Shown: piece after piece, positions 1 to 12,189 of the stretch
Numbering within the stretch: the first letter of the stretch is position 1
How the letters are laid out: every line of letters begins with the position of its first letter
Assembly (NCBI RefSeq): GCF_905404315.1
Contig: NC_066282.1
Span: 13,106,501-13,170,500 of the forward strand
Reading direction: 5' to 3'
Length of the DNA stretch: 64,000 nt
From: Leptidea sinapis
Lineage: Eukaryota > Arthropoda > Insecta > Lepidoptera > Pieridae
Made by a program: the position numbers and the translations under genes
The notes under the pieces: model-generated
Seen by the model: only the letters and a program-made list of their open reading frames with translations
What the model was told of the DNA's origin: nothing
Database searches by the model: none

Positions 1-231
1 TTCCGTAATAGGCAAGTGCCTCCGCGCCACGTTATGCCTTAGATCGGCGTGATTTTGGTTCGGGCGCAGCGGTCTGTCAGTGCGTATTTTTTACGTGTAT
101 ATTAATATATTGCTTATAATTTGGATGATTTGATTGAATATATCAGAAATTTATTGAAACAAGCTATTAAACTATGCTAGATAAATAATTTAATAAACAT
201 AAAAAAGATCAGAACTTAGTCAGAGCGTAGT
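1..231 (+). other. leading stretch, GC-richer start, no gene seen
   Basis: The first ~90 bases are richer in CpG than the surrounding AT-rich DNA, which would fit a promoter or 5' UTR. Bases 91-231 are AT-rich. No open frame of note. A perfect 14-bp palindrome (GTGCCGTACGGCAC) lies just after it at 232-245. Confidence 0.3.
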
Positions 232-462
232 GTGCCGTACGGCACTTTCGATTTTAGTGTATCTGAAAAATCTAGTGCCCTTGTCGATTTAGGAAGGCCA
301 TGTGTACAAGTAAAGGAGTATTACTGTAAAGTTTATAACACGAAACGTCGAATAAAACCTTTGTGCCGGCTGGCTATTCTATCCCTTGTTTATTTTTGCT
401 GTTTATTTATGACTTACCAGCGAACGCTCAACGTGAATTGGTTTTCATACTATTACAGTCTT
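232..462 (+). CDS. possible 5' exon with one membrane segment, unidentified
   Basis: An open frame of about 77 codons runs to a good splice donor (CTT|gtaagt) at 462/463. It has no early ATG; the only in-frame Met is late (ATGACTTACCAG, about 409). The translated segment has a basic stretch (TKRRIKPLCR) followed by a hydrophobic run (LAILSLVYFCCLFM), then TYQRTLNVNWFSYYYSL, the pattern of a type II membrane anchor. If real, the reading frame must enter from an upstream exon or start at the late Met. I do not recognise the protein and found no partner exon. It could equally be a chance open frame. Confidence 0.22.
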
Positions 463-744
463 GTAAGTTAAATTTTATTGTCACTTCAGTGGGTACGAAT
501 CTGTGTCTTAAGGTTAAAACTTAAGACTCATTTTAGACTGTAAGTACATATTTACTACATAAACGTGATGGAATATTCTTATTTGACGGATAAAATGAAA
601 ATATATAAAGCTCATGATATTTTGTCAATATAGATCGCTTAGAATCATAGAATGGATGATATAATAATATGTTAGGAACATAAGGCACAAAAAGCACAAA
701 TGGTTAGTGCGTGGAGGGCTTAATTTGGTATATATATTACATCA

Positions 745-1015
745 TAAAAAAAAATTATGAATACCCGTTTTATCTTGAATCTTATATTGAGACAAACTTT
801 TACACAAATTGTCTTGCCGCAAACTAGGCATAGCCTGTACTATTGGTACAAGACAATGATATATTTACTACCATATACTCACTTAAACATACATAAATAC
901 ATATAAACATCCATGACTCGGAAACAAACATCCATATTCATCATATAAATGATTGCACCGGTACAGGGATTCGAACCCGGGGCCTCTAGCTTAGTAGTCA
1001 GGGTCACTAACCATT
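745..1015 (-). mobile_element. tRNA-derived SINE, minus orientation
   Basis: Read on the minus strand, a tRNA-like head ends in a good pol III B box (GGGTTCGAATCCCTG, complement of 964-978). A body follows with phrases I recognise from a very common lepidopteran SINE (ATGAATATGGATGTTTGTTT, GAGTCATGGATGTTTATATG). The A-box side of the head is degraded. The tail ends near an A/T-rich run at about 747-760. Boundaries are approximate and I saw no target duplication. Confidence 0.6.
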
Positions 1016-2865
1016 TCTTCATTACTCAATGGATTCATCATTCATAGTAAATATTATACGGTCTTAAAAACCAACATCGTTTCATATAAATATTGGTTAT
1101 CTGTAAAGTCGGTTTACATGTTAACGTCATAAGACAATATAATTTATACAATCGTTTAAATATGTCATAATATTTTTTTTGTCAAAATTGTAAAATAACC
1201 TATTATTACTTACTGCACTCGCCGACCGATGCTACTTTTGTTTAATAATCAAAGAACAAGATGCGTCGTAAGCCGAACGCTTAGACTGATCGTGCCTCTC
1301 TATCGCTTGTTCCTCACTCTCGCTTGCACGATCGGCTCATGCGGTACGTGACACTTATTCGTGCGAGCAGCCGGCGTTTAAAAACACTTACTTTCTCCTC
1401 ATTAGTCGGCAGTGGTTTTGTAAATCTAATAGTTCAGTATCCAGGATGATTTACTCACGTCGCGCGTGCGACTCAAGCTCATCTCATCGATTAATATGTA
1501 TGTAGATACAAACCTACCTTGGCTGACATCGACTACAAAAATAACTATAATTGTAACTATAATCAGATTGTATAAAATACGCAATAAAGAATTGCAATGG
1601 GAAGTACCAGCTTTCAAATAAATAAAGTAACTCTCAGTAACACTGAGCACCTGACGCGCGTCCCGATCACAAACTTTCCGTTTCAATGAATGTTTCAAAC
1701 TCGTTATTGTTTTCTATTATACAAAACTTCAATGGGGATGACTCGAAAACATCGCAAATGTCGCAAATGGCGCATTTCTTTTTGTAACATTAGAATAGGA
1801 AATGACTTTTATTATCTTGAAAGGCGATAACGTTTAAGTTTTAAATGTATTCTGTTTTATGATGGTAAGACCAAGTTAATCTTTTAATACTTTGAAGAGT
1901 AAACATCACTTATATCCACAATTTGCTAATGTTTAAGTTTGTTTACGAATGCAGTAAAGATTATTCATTAATAAATTTAACCCGCGACTTATATTTTTTT
2001 TGAATACTTTGCAAATAATATACATACAAACTGCTGCGGCTAACTATAAATAGCTTATTTTAATACATTTTTATAAACGACTTTATTATCCTATTACGAC
2101 AGTTTTCCTAGTTAGTTCAGAGTCCTCAAAAATGAAGCATGTTAGGAAATAAAAAAATAGGAAAATAGTTGACCCTAAAGGCCATCTCTTCAACTTTCCG
2201 CTAATTCCATACCAATAACCAACATATTAAACGCTTCAAATTGTACTTATGACAATTTAGAGCTTGTGCTGACAACTCTGATCAAAGTTAAATAAAATCG
2301 TATTTTATAAATTTTCAATCAGCTTATTAATTATGTTACTTGGATATTTTTAACTGATATCCACACCGCTATGTCTTATTACTTAATCAAGTTGTCCAAA
2401 ACTAGATAGGCTACCAACACGTTCCACTTCTAAGCGCACAAGAGTTCTACAAGTTAAATTAGTGTTTGCTTCAGCAAAGACAACTTCTCGGATGCTTAGT
2501 ACTAATTTCGACGGTTGTAGTAAACAGTTTATCTAGCAGGCATCGAGGAAATTCCTTCAGTACACAGTCACGCGACGCGCAAATATTGCAGAGCAAATCT
2601 AAACAGAAACCCGAGTTTTATTACATACATCTAGGTACAACTTTGTTTGTAAATTAAATTCATTTCATAGTTTTGCAGGTGCAAGGTAGTAATGTTGTGA
2701 ATTATTTGTCTAAATTGAAATAATGGCCGGGCTTTAATGAAGATCCAAAAGAAAGCGGGACTCTATCTCCCTTTTTTTGAAGGACTTTCTTTCATAGCGT
2801 TCCTACACATGGGGAATGAAATACAGCAAAAGAGGAAGCCGATTTTCTGGGCTCTAATTGCCTCC
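1016..2865. other. gene-free AT-rich stretch
   Basis: No supportable gene. A GC-richer patch (about 1255-1385) resembles dispersed lepidopteran repeat sequence but I cannot name it. A short open frame at 2466-2630 lacks an ATG and is not claimed. Confidence 0.4.
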
Positions 2866-2992
2866 AGCTCGACTTTTACGCCAACCTATGCCAACGCTTC
2901 TGTAATTCCTCTGAGGTAGATAAAAAATGTGGAAGGCAGTGATCGCTTAACATCAAGTGAACCATAGGCAACTTTTTCGCCTCTTCCATTTA
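2866..2992 (+). repeat. diverged Jockey-type LINE 3' end (family B)
   Basis: Matches, with many substitutions, the 3' end seen in better copies at 18898-19145 and 38938-39075: a CCAACGCTTCTGTAATTCCTCT block, then a GGAAGGCAGTGATCGCTTAACA block, then a CCTCTTCCAT end. In good copies this encodes the last residues of a LINE ORF and a short 3' UTR. Confidence 0.4.
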
Positions 2993-3394
2993 AAAATTGA
3001 AAGGGAAAATTTCCGTCAGGACGCTGTTAAGTAATTTAGCTATTATTTATTATACTTTTCAATAGAAATAAGTACTTTGCTTGCTGCATTGCACTGTGGC
3101 TCCAATAAAATTATTCTTAAAACCGATGTTTTAATTATTTTGCGGGAAATCCTGTTCTACACGACTCATCTCGTGAGATATTTAGTGATCATGAATCGGA
3201 ATACAAAACAGGTAATCTCACAGGTAAGCATTTGAAGACATGCGCACTATCAAGTATTGCGAAGAATAAAGTGGTTATGTCGCTCGACTCTTAAGTTCTC
3301 CACAACAGTTCAGATATTTTGTGGTTTTTAGTTTGGGATATACATTGATATACTCTCAACGAGAATTGGGTTGACTTTTATCGACCTTTGTTGA

Positions 3395-3655
3395 AGAAAA
3401 GAGGCCGGAGCCCACGACGCTGGTCTGACTAAATATCCGAGCAGACTAACCAACCCATTAGCATCGCACTACACCATGCGACAGACTGAAACAGATGGAG
3501 GAAAACTATAGACAAACTTAAGCGAAGTCACGATCCTCAGCAATGAGGGAACGACTGTGAAGAGAATGATGGACTACCAGCGCAGATTTATCTGACTGTA
3601 TATGGCCTTTGTCCTGCAGTGGACGTCTTCCGGCTGATGATGATGATGATTATAT
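3395..3655 (+). repeat. LINE 3' end with (GAT)n tail (family D)
   Basis: Ends in CAGTGGACGTCTTCCGGCTG followed by a GAT repeat, the same terminal sequence as the copy at 7140-7330. In that copy the frame reads as the C terminus of a reverse-transcriptase ORF. Only the 3' end remains here. Confidence 0.5.
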
Positions 3656-4276
3656 CAATATCTATCCGTAAAATAGCAGTGCAATCCCCCAAGACTCTGC
3701 TCTACAGTTAGACATATTGTATTGCACACGGTCAGCGGTCAACACCAACATGTTTTAATTTCTCAAAAACAATAAAACATTCGCAATTTAATGTGATCAG
3801 CATTGAAACTCTTACCTCACTTTAATGAGTCTCAAGCAGAGACCAAATATTAATGACCAATGCAAAACAATTTATTAGCGAATTACTTTAATTATTCCAT
3901 AAATTTGTAAGGCTACCCTTACATTATTAGCATTCACAGCGTTACAACACTTGGAATAAAGGGGTCAAATAAATCAACACGACTTTTGTTGTGAAAATAT
4001 AAATTTTAATTCCTATTCGTTAGAGATCTCTTTTGCTTGACTGCGACTGACTGCTTACAAGTAATTGTGTGGAAATTAAATATTGTTACTTAGAAATTGG
4101 TCTCGTACTATCGGGCTGTCAGGTCGTCTATACGCTAGTCACTACATCAAAGTATGAAATAAAGTCGCTTCCAGCCGTCTGTCTCTATGTATGCTTGGAT
4201 CTTTAAAACTACGCTGTGGATTTTGTTTCAGTTTTATTTAATAGATAGAATGATTCAAGATAAAGGTTAATTGTTA
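3656..4276. other. gene-free stretch
   Basis: AT-rich DNA with no ORF, RNA gene or repeat that I can identify. Confidence 0.4.
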
Positions 4277-4566
4277 ATTTTTTTATGGAAATAAGTGACG
4301 AGGGTGTTCAGCTGATGGTAATTGCCCATGGCCCATTCCAATGCAGTGCCGTTCAGGATTCTTGAAAGACCCGATAATTCTGAGGGGCACTACAATTGCG
4401 CTCGTCACCTTGAAACATAAGATCTTAAGTCTCATTTGCCCAGTAATTTCATTACCTACGGCACCCTTCATGCCAAAAAACAGTAATGTTTACACATTAC
4501 TGCTTCACGGCAGAAATAGGCGGCGTCGTGGTACCCATAATCTAGCCGGCATCCTGTGTAAAGAAT
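4277..4566 (-). repeat. dispersed retroelement copy, family A
   Basis: One of about seven related copies in the window. The + strand begins with a T run and TATGGAAATA, so the element's own poly(A) end is here and its sense is minus. Shared blocks include TGTTCAGCTGATGGTAATTG, TCATTTGCCCAGTAATTTCA and the region around GGTACCCATAATCTAGCCGG. Near 4342-4392 sits an imperfect version of the family's stem-loop (GTGCCGTTCAGGATT ... AATTCTGAGGGGCAC). Confidence 0.65.
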
Positions 4567-5827
4567 AAATGTTACATGCATAATATAGTAGAGAAACTCT
4601 GATAATTATAGAGGTTTCTAATATGATGTCGTCAATAAACACATTTTTGTTCTGACGCTGGCTGAACCTTACGAGATATAACAAAATAATGTATTAAAAT
4701 ATTGTATATCTTAAAAATTCTACAAAAAAATTGCAAAATCTCTTAGGGATAACCCACAGTAACCATTTTATATCCTCTACTTTTCACGAGAAATAATTAC
4801 TTATTTACGATGCAATTTTAAGTAATACAGCGATATTCCTTATCCAAATAAGTACCTTAAATACATTGTTCATTTAATATGGAGCATTATAGTCTTTTTG
4901 ATGTATTTTTGATGATATTACAGATATAAAATACATAGCGGTTGCGGCAGTACCGACCGGGAAAACATTAGAACGAGTATCATCAAGTTTATAAAGTATT
5001 ACAGTCTACGAAACTTACTTTTGTGTGTTTTCGTCGTTTTTTGTTGATATATAAATAACGTGATCGCTCGGAAATTTTACATATATTTAATTTATAGTAC
5101 TAACTTTTGACAGATCAAAGTCTGTCCGGGCAGCTAGTATATTATAAGTTTATGGTATACACAACTAAATTAATTTAGATCCTCGGTTTCTTAATGGCCC
5201 GCTCGCAGATTTCACTTAAGCACCCACTCCAAGAATACTCAAAGTTTAAGGTTTTTGTAATATTAAAACAACAGATACCAAAATCTCATGAGAATCTCTT
5301 CAAATCTTATGAGTATTTGTTTATAGTCTATACACAAGAAATATGAAATCAGTTATTTGTATAAATCAAAAAGCGGTCTGTAGTCGGACCTTGCCCAGCG
5401 GTGCGTCAGTTTTTCTTTTTACCCTTATAATAAATTGTACACAGAAGATCTGCGAGAATGAGAGCATGCATAAAGCTGGCATCTCACGATCCGTGATTCG
5501 CGGATCATAATAATCTACCAACGGTGGCAGTCTGTGTTTTTACGGAACGAAGTTGAAAGTCGCGCCGAACTTTGCTTTACCAACGTGTAAGCTTTATTAT
5601 TAATAAGCACCAATTGTAATCGTAAATTTAACAACATATATTTATAAATCGCTCGTTATCCTTTATTATGGAGATACGTCCGCACACTTTGGTTGTCCAA
5701 CCAATAATGCCTCAATCAACATGGCCGCTGCCCTCGATATGCCAAGTCTCCCCTCCATTTATTTACAGTGGTGACAGTTATGGTGTTATCGTTCAAAATT
5801 AAATTACTGTCAACGTTATAAATTGAT
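4567..5827. other. gene-free stretch
   Basis: No gene. Around 5100-5140 the sequence GTCCGGGCAGCTAGTATATT resembles the CTAG-type 3' end of the Helitron-like repeat at 20466-20815, so a short Helitron relic is possible. Confidence 0.35.
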
Positions 5828-6150
5828 ATTTTTTTTATGAAAATACGAATCAGAGACGAGACGAGCAGGACGTGCAGCTGATGGTAATTGATACGCACTG
5901 CCCATTTCAACACAGTGCCTGAGCGGTTTATTGAAAAAGCCAAAAATTCTGAGAGGCACTACAACTGCGCTCGTTACCTTGAGATATAAGATGTCAAGTC
6001 TCATTTGCCCAGGAATATTACTAGCTACGGCGCCCTTCAGACCGAAACACAATAATACTTACACATTTCTGCTTTACGACAGAAATAGGTGCCGTTGTGG
6101 TACCCATAATCTAGCCGGAATCCGGTGCAAAGGAGCCTCCCACTGGTAAA
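5828..6150 (-). repeat. dispersed retroelement copy, family A
   Basis: Nearly full-length copy beginning with TTTTTTTTATGAAAATACG, which is the element's poly(A) end in reverse, and running to GGAGCCTCCCACTGGTAAAT. Carries the same blocks as the other family A copies. The family hairpin is partly scrambled on its 5' side. Confidence 0.65.
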
Positions 6151-6954
6151 TTATGTCTTGTTGACAATTGAAAAGTCAAATGAGATAATTGAAACCTATC
6201 AATCCAATACGGCACACCTCCACAGATGTGTCTGGGCTACCACCGTAGTACTTCGGTGCGAGATTATACGCGATATCACGGACCGTGTAAAGCCACCATA
6301 ACATTTCATAGATTCATAACCCACACTTTTGTCTACATTCAGATTTATCGAGACATGAGGCAATAATTCGTAGTGGGGTGTGGAGATCGTTATTGGTTTT
6401 GAAGAGAATGGGATTACCTACATATATTATATTCGAGCAGGCTCGCGTAGAAACAAAAACAAATAAACTTTTTTTTTGAAAAAACATCATATAATGATAG
6501 ACACGGCATGTTTACATTTTTAGTACCTATATGTACAGATTATAAATATTTTAACGATGCCATTAAATAATATGATATTTAATTGAATAGATTGTATGTC
6601 AATCGCTAGACAGAATTTCCGTTATTTTTTAGTTTTGAAAAAAGTAAGGACTAGCGATACGAATGTCTTCCGTTAAACTTCGGAACACTGTTCACATTCT
6701 TATTTGAATCTGAAGGTAAAAACATATTTCTTCACATAAAGTTCAATTGTGATTTATCAAATATAACAAAAACTAACGTGTGTAATAACTAACCTACTAA
6801 TTGTGGTCGCTAACCATGGGCCTGATGATAAAGCTCATTGTCGCTCAGAGGGCAATGGAGGGAGCTATGCTCGAAGTTTCCCTGAGAGTTCGAATCAGAA
6901 ATGAGGACATCCGTAGGAGCGGCTGCGAAACTGAAATGGCAGTGGGCAGGGCCG
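6151..6954. other. gene-free stretch
   Basis: AT-rich, no gene or clear repeat; the short frame ending near 6895 on the minus strand is antisense to the LINE end that follows. Confidence 0.4.
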
Positions 6955-7140
6955 ACGGGCAGATGGCCGGGCAGTAATGTGAAAAAAAAGCGGATACACC
7001 TTCATTAAAGGCCGGCAACGCTCCTGTGATTCCTCTGGTGTTGGAAGAGAATGTGAGCGGCGGTGTTCACTTAACACCGTCAATTGTATTGTATTGGTGA
7101 CCAATACGCTCGTTTGTCCTCCTTATTCCATTAAAAAAAA
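6955..7140 (+). repeat. Jockey-type LINE 3' end (family B)
   Basis: Contains AAAGGCCGGCAACGCTCCTG, GATTCCTCTGGTGTTGGAAG and TACGCTCGTTTGTCCTCCTT and ends in an A run (CCATTAAAAAAAAA), the typical end of this LINE. A short AT-rich insertion (about 7081-7104) interrupts the 3' UTR. Confidence 0.6.
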
Positions 7141-7330
7141 ATTTCACGAATGGCGACCACGTCAACTGGAAGACGCAGCGTTGGTAGACCCTCCACAAGA
7201 TGGGCTGATGATCTGGACAAGATTGCTGGAATGAGGGTAGCGCAGGACAGATCATCATGGAGGTCTTTGGTAGAGGTCGTTGTCCAGCAGTGGACGTCTT
7301 CCGGCTGATATGATGATGACGATGAAGCTC
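7141..7330 (+). repeat. LINE C-terminal coding end, family D
   Basis: Reads in one frame as GRRSVGRPSTRWADDLDKIA ... AQDRSSWRSLVEV ... QQWTSSG and stop, the pattern of the C terminus of a lepidopteran non-LTR retrotransposon ORF2. It is followed by a GAT-rich tail. Only this 5'-truncated tail is present. Confidence 0.55.
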
Positions 7331-7990
7331 CAAAAATATGCGAAATGGGGGAAAATTATCGAGTTTCAAATAATATAATAATAAATTCTTTCAAAATTTG
7401 AATTCAAAAAATAAAATTCCATGTATTGTTAAATATTCATAACCAGACTAGTACTTTAATATAATATTATGAAAACCTAAAGAAAATATTTCCATTCAAT
7501 ATAGAAAAGCTAGACAGTTTTCTCATCAACAATATTATAAAGTGTAACGTAACATTATAAATACACTCTTCATCACCAGTATTTCGTGGAAAAAACCGAA
7601 TGAAACTTTTTGTTTGTCTGAAAAATTGGTATAATTTATTTTCCTTAGGTGTAATATTTAGTGCTGTCCATTACCACAGTTCCCGACCGAGTAATGTATT
7701 CAACAACATCCATTTGAGGGAGGTAACTTGAGTCCAGTCAGCTCTATTAAATTTGAGTCATGTTTGTTTATTTATTTATTTATTTGGGTAAATAACGAAT
7801 TATACTGTTTACATGTACACTTACATTAATTATGCTTAATAATTATATATTTGGATTTATTTAACTTACAAGTTTCATCTGCATTCATAATTTAAAACTC
7901 CTTTTTAAGACAGTATTAAAATTCTACTATTGATAAACTTAAATTTACCAATATTATAATAGAATGTAGATAGAAATATAAGAATATAAA
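7331..7990. other. gene-free AT-rich stretch
   Basis: No gene or recognised repeat. Confidence 0.4.
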
Positions 7991-7999
7991 TAGAGATCA

Positions 8000-8265
8000 T
8001 CCTGGTCTGTGAATTATGTGGCCTAAAGAGCCTGGATGGAGTTCTTGCAACACCAGAGGAAAAACAGAAGCGTTGTGGCTTTTTATAAAGGTGTACGGGA
8101 TTTTTTGAAATAAACGATGTCTTGTAGACCTTGAAACACCGCATAATAAAGCTCGTCCCATAGCTTAGTTGTACATGGAAGGAAGTTCCTTGAAAACCGT
8201 ACTGTAGAGAAACGCAGAAAACATCCAGAGGGTGGGGATAATAATATTGGGTTGAACAATTATTT
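8000..8265 (-). repeat. Jockey-type LINE 3' part (family B), minus orientation
   Basis: Contains, on the + strand, TGCAACACCAGAGGAAAAAC, AAAGGTGTACGGGATTTTTT and GGAAGTTCCTTGAAAACCGT. These are complements of the coding 3' end of the family B LINE. Confidence 0.5.
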
Positions 8266-8551
8266 TTATTATCTGGAAATCGATTTCGATTATCCTACTT
8301 ATTGGTCCAATGGTGTAATCCTACTTAACGACCGACAGCACAATCAGTTTCTGCTGGGAACTTTGCGAATTTCAGCATGCCTGAAATAAATCCCCGAGTC
8401 GATTCAATTGAAATAATAATAAAAGGTAATTAAGGTAATTAGGTAAACAGCGCCCTCGTAACAGAAGTTTTTCCTAGAGCTACTAAAGAACTGAAAATAA
8501 AGTTAATTGACCAATAACAAACCGATAAGTTATGATGTAAGTATCATAATA

Positions 8552-10116
8552 CACTGGCCTGCAGTAATAAGTATCACACTTTTCAAATTATTTTTTTTTC
8601 TTAACTATAGAAGGTAGAGGTATAAGATTAAAAACGTTTTGTTGCAAATTTTATAGGCTTTAATTCTTAGAAACTAAAATTATACATTAGCAACATTTTT
8701 AACTTAAAAAAGATAAAACAATGAAAATATACATTTTTAGTTTAGTGTAAAAAAATTCAACTAAAGTGATTGTTGAAACATAATATTACAATAAAACATG
8801 TTATTTAATTTTTAATAACTGGTATTGCCTCCTCGAGCTCTGATTACAGCTTCGAGCCGGTTTGGCATACTGAACACTAGGTTTCGGAGTCGATGTTGGG
8901 GAATATTCTCCCATTCTTCTACCAGGGCCTGCTTTAGTGCCCTGAGGGTAGTAGGTGGTGGTCTGCGATTTCTGACTAGCCTCATAAGCTCATCCTAGGC
9001 GTGTTCAATCGAGTTGAGATCAGGACTTCTTGATGGCCAAGACATCACGCTGATACCGACCTCCTGAATGTACTCTTGTTCGATATGAGCCGTGTGTGGC
9101 CGGGCATTATCATGCACCAGCATCGATCCATCACCCATATTTGCTAAATACGGCTCTGCATACTCATTGAGAATCTCTTGAGCATATCTTTGCCCAGTGA
9201 GGGTGCCATTTTCTATGGCTATTAGCTCTGTGCGACCTTCTGAAGATATGCGAGCCCATACATGTACACTGCCTCTACCGTATTGGACTCTTTCTGAGAT
9301 GCAGGCTTGAAGGTATCGCTCACCAGGTCACCTGTAAACACTTCGTTTTCCATCAGAAGTGTAAAGGGAGAATCGAGACTCATCTGCAAACAAAATTCTT
9401 GACCATTCTTCTTCATCCCACTGCATGTGTTCACGGCCGTATCGCAGTCTCGCTACTCGATTCTGTCTCTCGAGTTTTGGGCCACTCGCTGGTCTTCGGG
9501 GTTTCAAATTTGCTTCAGCAAGTCTTCTTCTCACTGTACTGTCACTAATGTAGTCCCTCCGGGTCTGAAGTAGCTGTTGCTGGACTTCAACTGCATTTTG
9601 GTGGCGATTTCTTAACACTGGCACTGGTACACCTGGGTCTGCCATTACAAGGTCTCCTCAGATGGTGTCCAGTCTCTTCGTACCTTCGCTTTACCTTCTG
9701 GACCGTTCGTACCGTCACACCCACCATTCTTGCAGTGCGACGCATACTGATGCCTAGTTCCAGAAAAGCCATGATCCTAGCACATTCTTGAAATGAAAGA
9801 GGCATGATAAATAAAAGTTATGTGCTTTTTAGCATAAATTTTTAAAACAAGACCCATCGATCTTGAAAAAAATTTAAAACAGAAAGAAAAATGTGAATGG
9901 TAAAATTGTAATTCGGAAACGTCCACTTTGAAAAAGGAATGGTTTTGTTATTGAAGTTTTTTTCAGCCAATTCTTAAAAGAAGGTTACCGACTATAAAGT
10001 TTTTATGTACAAAATTAAATTCTCTTTGGAGTCCTTTTTATTTCGAAAGTATGTCTTGTGAACTTAAAACGTTATCCCAATTTTAAAAGTGTGATACTTA
10101 CTTTTGAAGACCAGTG
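8552..10116 (-). mobile_element. Tc1-like DNA transposon, 1,565 bp, inactive
   Basis: Bounded by TA dinucleotides (8550-8551 and 10117-10118) and imperfect terminal inverted repeats. Left begins CACTGGCCTGCAGTAATAAG and right, read inward on the minus strand, begins CACTGGTCTTCAAAAGTAAG. Both then share AAGTATCACACTTTT. Length and TA duplication fit Tc1/mariner. The single gene is on the minus strand and is broken. Confidence 0.85.
8812..9805 (-). pseudogene. Tc1 transposase, frameshifted
   Basis: The N terminus (MPLSFQECARIMAFLELGIS, start at 9805) has a helix-turn-helix with a GRPRC-type linker. After a frameshift near 9600-9640 comes RNRHQNAVEVQQ ... TVRRRLAEANLKPRRP ... RILFADESRFSLYTSDGK (first catalytic Asp). 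A second shift near 9330 leads to RTELIAIENGTLTGQRYAQE, then LVHDNARPHTAHIEQEYI (second Asp) and MSWPSRSPDLNSIEHA (catalytic Glu of a DD34E triad), then a TAG in place of the usual Trp, and the end RARGGNTSY. Two shifts and one stop make it a dead copy. It would have cut and pasted its own element. Confidence 0.85.
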
Positions 10117-10118
10117 TA

Positions 10119-10544
10119 GTTTAGTAAAAACATCATCGTTTGTGATACAAATTCAAATATTTTTAATTCAAAATAGAATATCACTAATTCAACGTCAAAA
10201 ACTAACACCTATTCGAAAATTTATGCCTCAGATCTGTGAAGAACGGTCGCAAGCAACTCGGCTTCTTCTTTTTTTTTTTATAAAATTTCGTTACAATAAA
10301 ATTTATAACTTAAATAACCTGACGACGGTCATCCCATGTCCAAACTGTGGTATCATTAAGAAAGTCATTTTTGTTATAACCTTTTCCACCTAAAGTTTTT
10401 AAAGATTCTTTTAATTTGCGTTAAACATTTTTTGAACATTTTATAGGATCATATTGTAAAAGCATAACAAGTTTATGTTCGTACCTGGTGTCAAACTTAT
10501 GGTTATGACAGTTTGTAGAAAATTCGCTTGTATGTACATATGGT
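10119..10544. other. gene-free stretch
   Basis: AT-rich DNA after the Tc1-like element; no gene. Confidence 0.4.
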
Positions 10545-10862
10545 ATACCAGTAGGAGGCTCCTTTGCACAGGATGCGGGCTCTAGCCCATAGTCTACTAT
10601 GGGTACCACATCGCCGCCTATTTCTGCCGTGAAGCAGTAATGTGTAAACATTACTATGTTTCGGTCTGAAGGGCGCCGTAGCAAGTATTGGGCAAATGAG
10701 ACAACATCTCATGGCTCAAGGTGACGAGCGCAATTGTTTTGCCACTCAGAATAACTGGGCTTTTCAAGAATCCTGAGCGGCATGTACTGTAATGGGCAGG
10801 GTGTATCAATTACCACCAACTGAACGCCTTGCTCGTCTCGTCCCGTATTTTCATAAAAAAAA
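10545..10862 (+). repeat. dispersed retroelement copy, family A, sense orientation
   Basis: The only copy in this window in the opposite orientation: it ends in TATTTTCATAAAAAAAATAT, which shows the A-rich 3' tail. Contains GGAGGCTCCTTTGCACAGGA, GAAGCAGTAATGTGTAAACA and TGAACGCCTTGCTCGTCTCG. The hairpin region (10740-10795) is mutated on one arm. Confidence 0.65.
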
Positions 10863-11264
10863 TATGCAAAATATATAACATTATCAAAAATATATTACCA
10901 ACTGAAATAACTTATAGAATGTAATAAAGAATTTTACTTAGAAAATCCACCCAACCTCCCTAAAATCAAGATAAAGCGGCACCAAAAAGAGGTTCTTATC
11001 GTTTTTCATGCATATCAATAGATCAGCTGAGAAATCGAAAGGTCTGTGACCGTAGCGATGTAGATAACGATATCTATCTGGAAACCGATCGTCAACCATC
11101 TTGGGTTCGTAATGTCGACGCACATTAAGTTCAATCTCAATTTATTCTCAATACATGATTTACGTTCTCTGACACTGAGGTTACACAACCTAACATTACA
11201 TTTACTTTGGGATAAAAAGGCATTTATTTTCTTCAAAATTGATTCCTTTACAATTCTGTTTAGT
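10863..11264. other. gene-free stretch
   Basis: Short open frames on both strands overlap one another; none has recognisable motifs. Confidence 0.35.
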
Positions 11265-11390
11265 GTCACTTCTAATACTAGATACTACTACCGCATCGGA
11301 AACAAATGGCGCTCTGAGAGAAAAGAAGCGGTGCAAGAAACTCTGCTAGCATTCTTTTTTTGCGCTATTGATACCGATACTTATTCACGG
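11265..11390 (-). repeat. LINE 3' fragment, family C
   Basis: On the + strand ACTAGATACTACTACCGCAT and GGAAACAAATGGCGCTCTGA are the complement of the family C copy at 37738-37870, so this fragment lies in minus orientation. Confidence 0.5.
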
Positions 11391-11734
11391 ATGGAATAAT
11401 ATTCTTCTCTACAAAATATTTTTTGAGGCTATAAGACAATAGAAATAGAAATATATATATTTACCAAAGGAAGTGACAATAACATATGAGAATACATTTA
11501 TTTATTGTACAACAATTACAAGTGAGAATATCTTTATTTATTTATTTATGGTGTGTGTGGATGATGCAGCTACTGTACTTAATAACATTTGTATTAATTT
11601 ACGTTTACTTTTTTGACTTACTCGTGTAAGACATTGACTATTTGACGTTTGAGTGTGTTTGTTGCATCGTTTTACATTTTACATATTATATTGAAATTGA
11701 AAAAATTTGTAAATCGATGTAAATGTATATCTTG

Positions 11735-11900
11735 ATATAAAAGAGTGGCAATGAGTTTCTTGCTACTTCTTCTCATTAGCTCAACCCTTTACGAAGTAGC
11801 GGTAGATTCAATAAGAAACATATTTTTGTCATTTCCGTGACCTACGTGAATAAACTGATTTTGATTTGATTTGATTTGATTTGATTTGATTTGATTTGAC
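11735..11900 (+). repeat. LINE 3' end with (GATTT)n tail
   Basis: AAAAGAGTGGCAATGAGTTTCTTG-type 3' UTR followed by AATAAACTGATTTTGATTTG and about eight TGATT units (to 11899). Simple-repeat tails of this kind are typical of several insect LINE clades. No coding part remains. Confidence 0.5.
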
Positions 11901-12189
11901 ATAACATATTGCAACACTACTTGGTAAATGTCATGAAGCAACATCAGTTCGTAAAGGGGCTTTGACATGGAGAGAAGAACTGATAAGAAACTTCCAGCCC
12001 ATCTTTTAAATCATATAACAACTACGCCTATTTAACATAATATTATACAATTTTAGGTGGCCTGTGTAGAACCAGACAAGAACCATGCATCATTATCTTC
12101 TATATCATCTTCCTAAGTGTAAGCCTTGTATGTCATAGAAGCTTTAATATATTTCTTGAATTTGTGCTCAGTGAGTCCTAGTATACTGT

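Noticed and set aside
2466..2657. Small secreted protein with a hydrophobic N terminus
   Set aside because: No ATG starts the frame; the first codon follows a stop and the putative donor is poor. No homology recognised.
11862..11899. CRISPR-like or satellite array
   Set aside because: A simple GATTT repeat at the end of a LINE, with no spacers.
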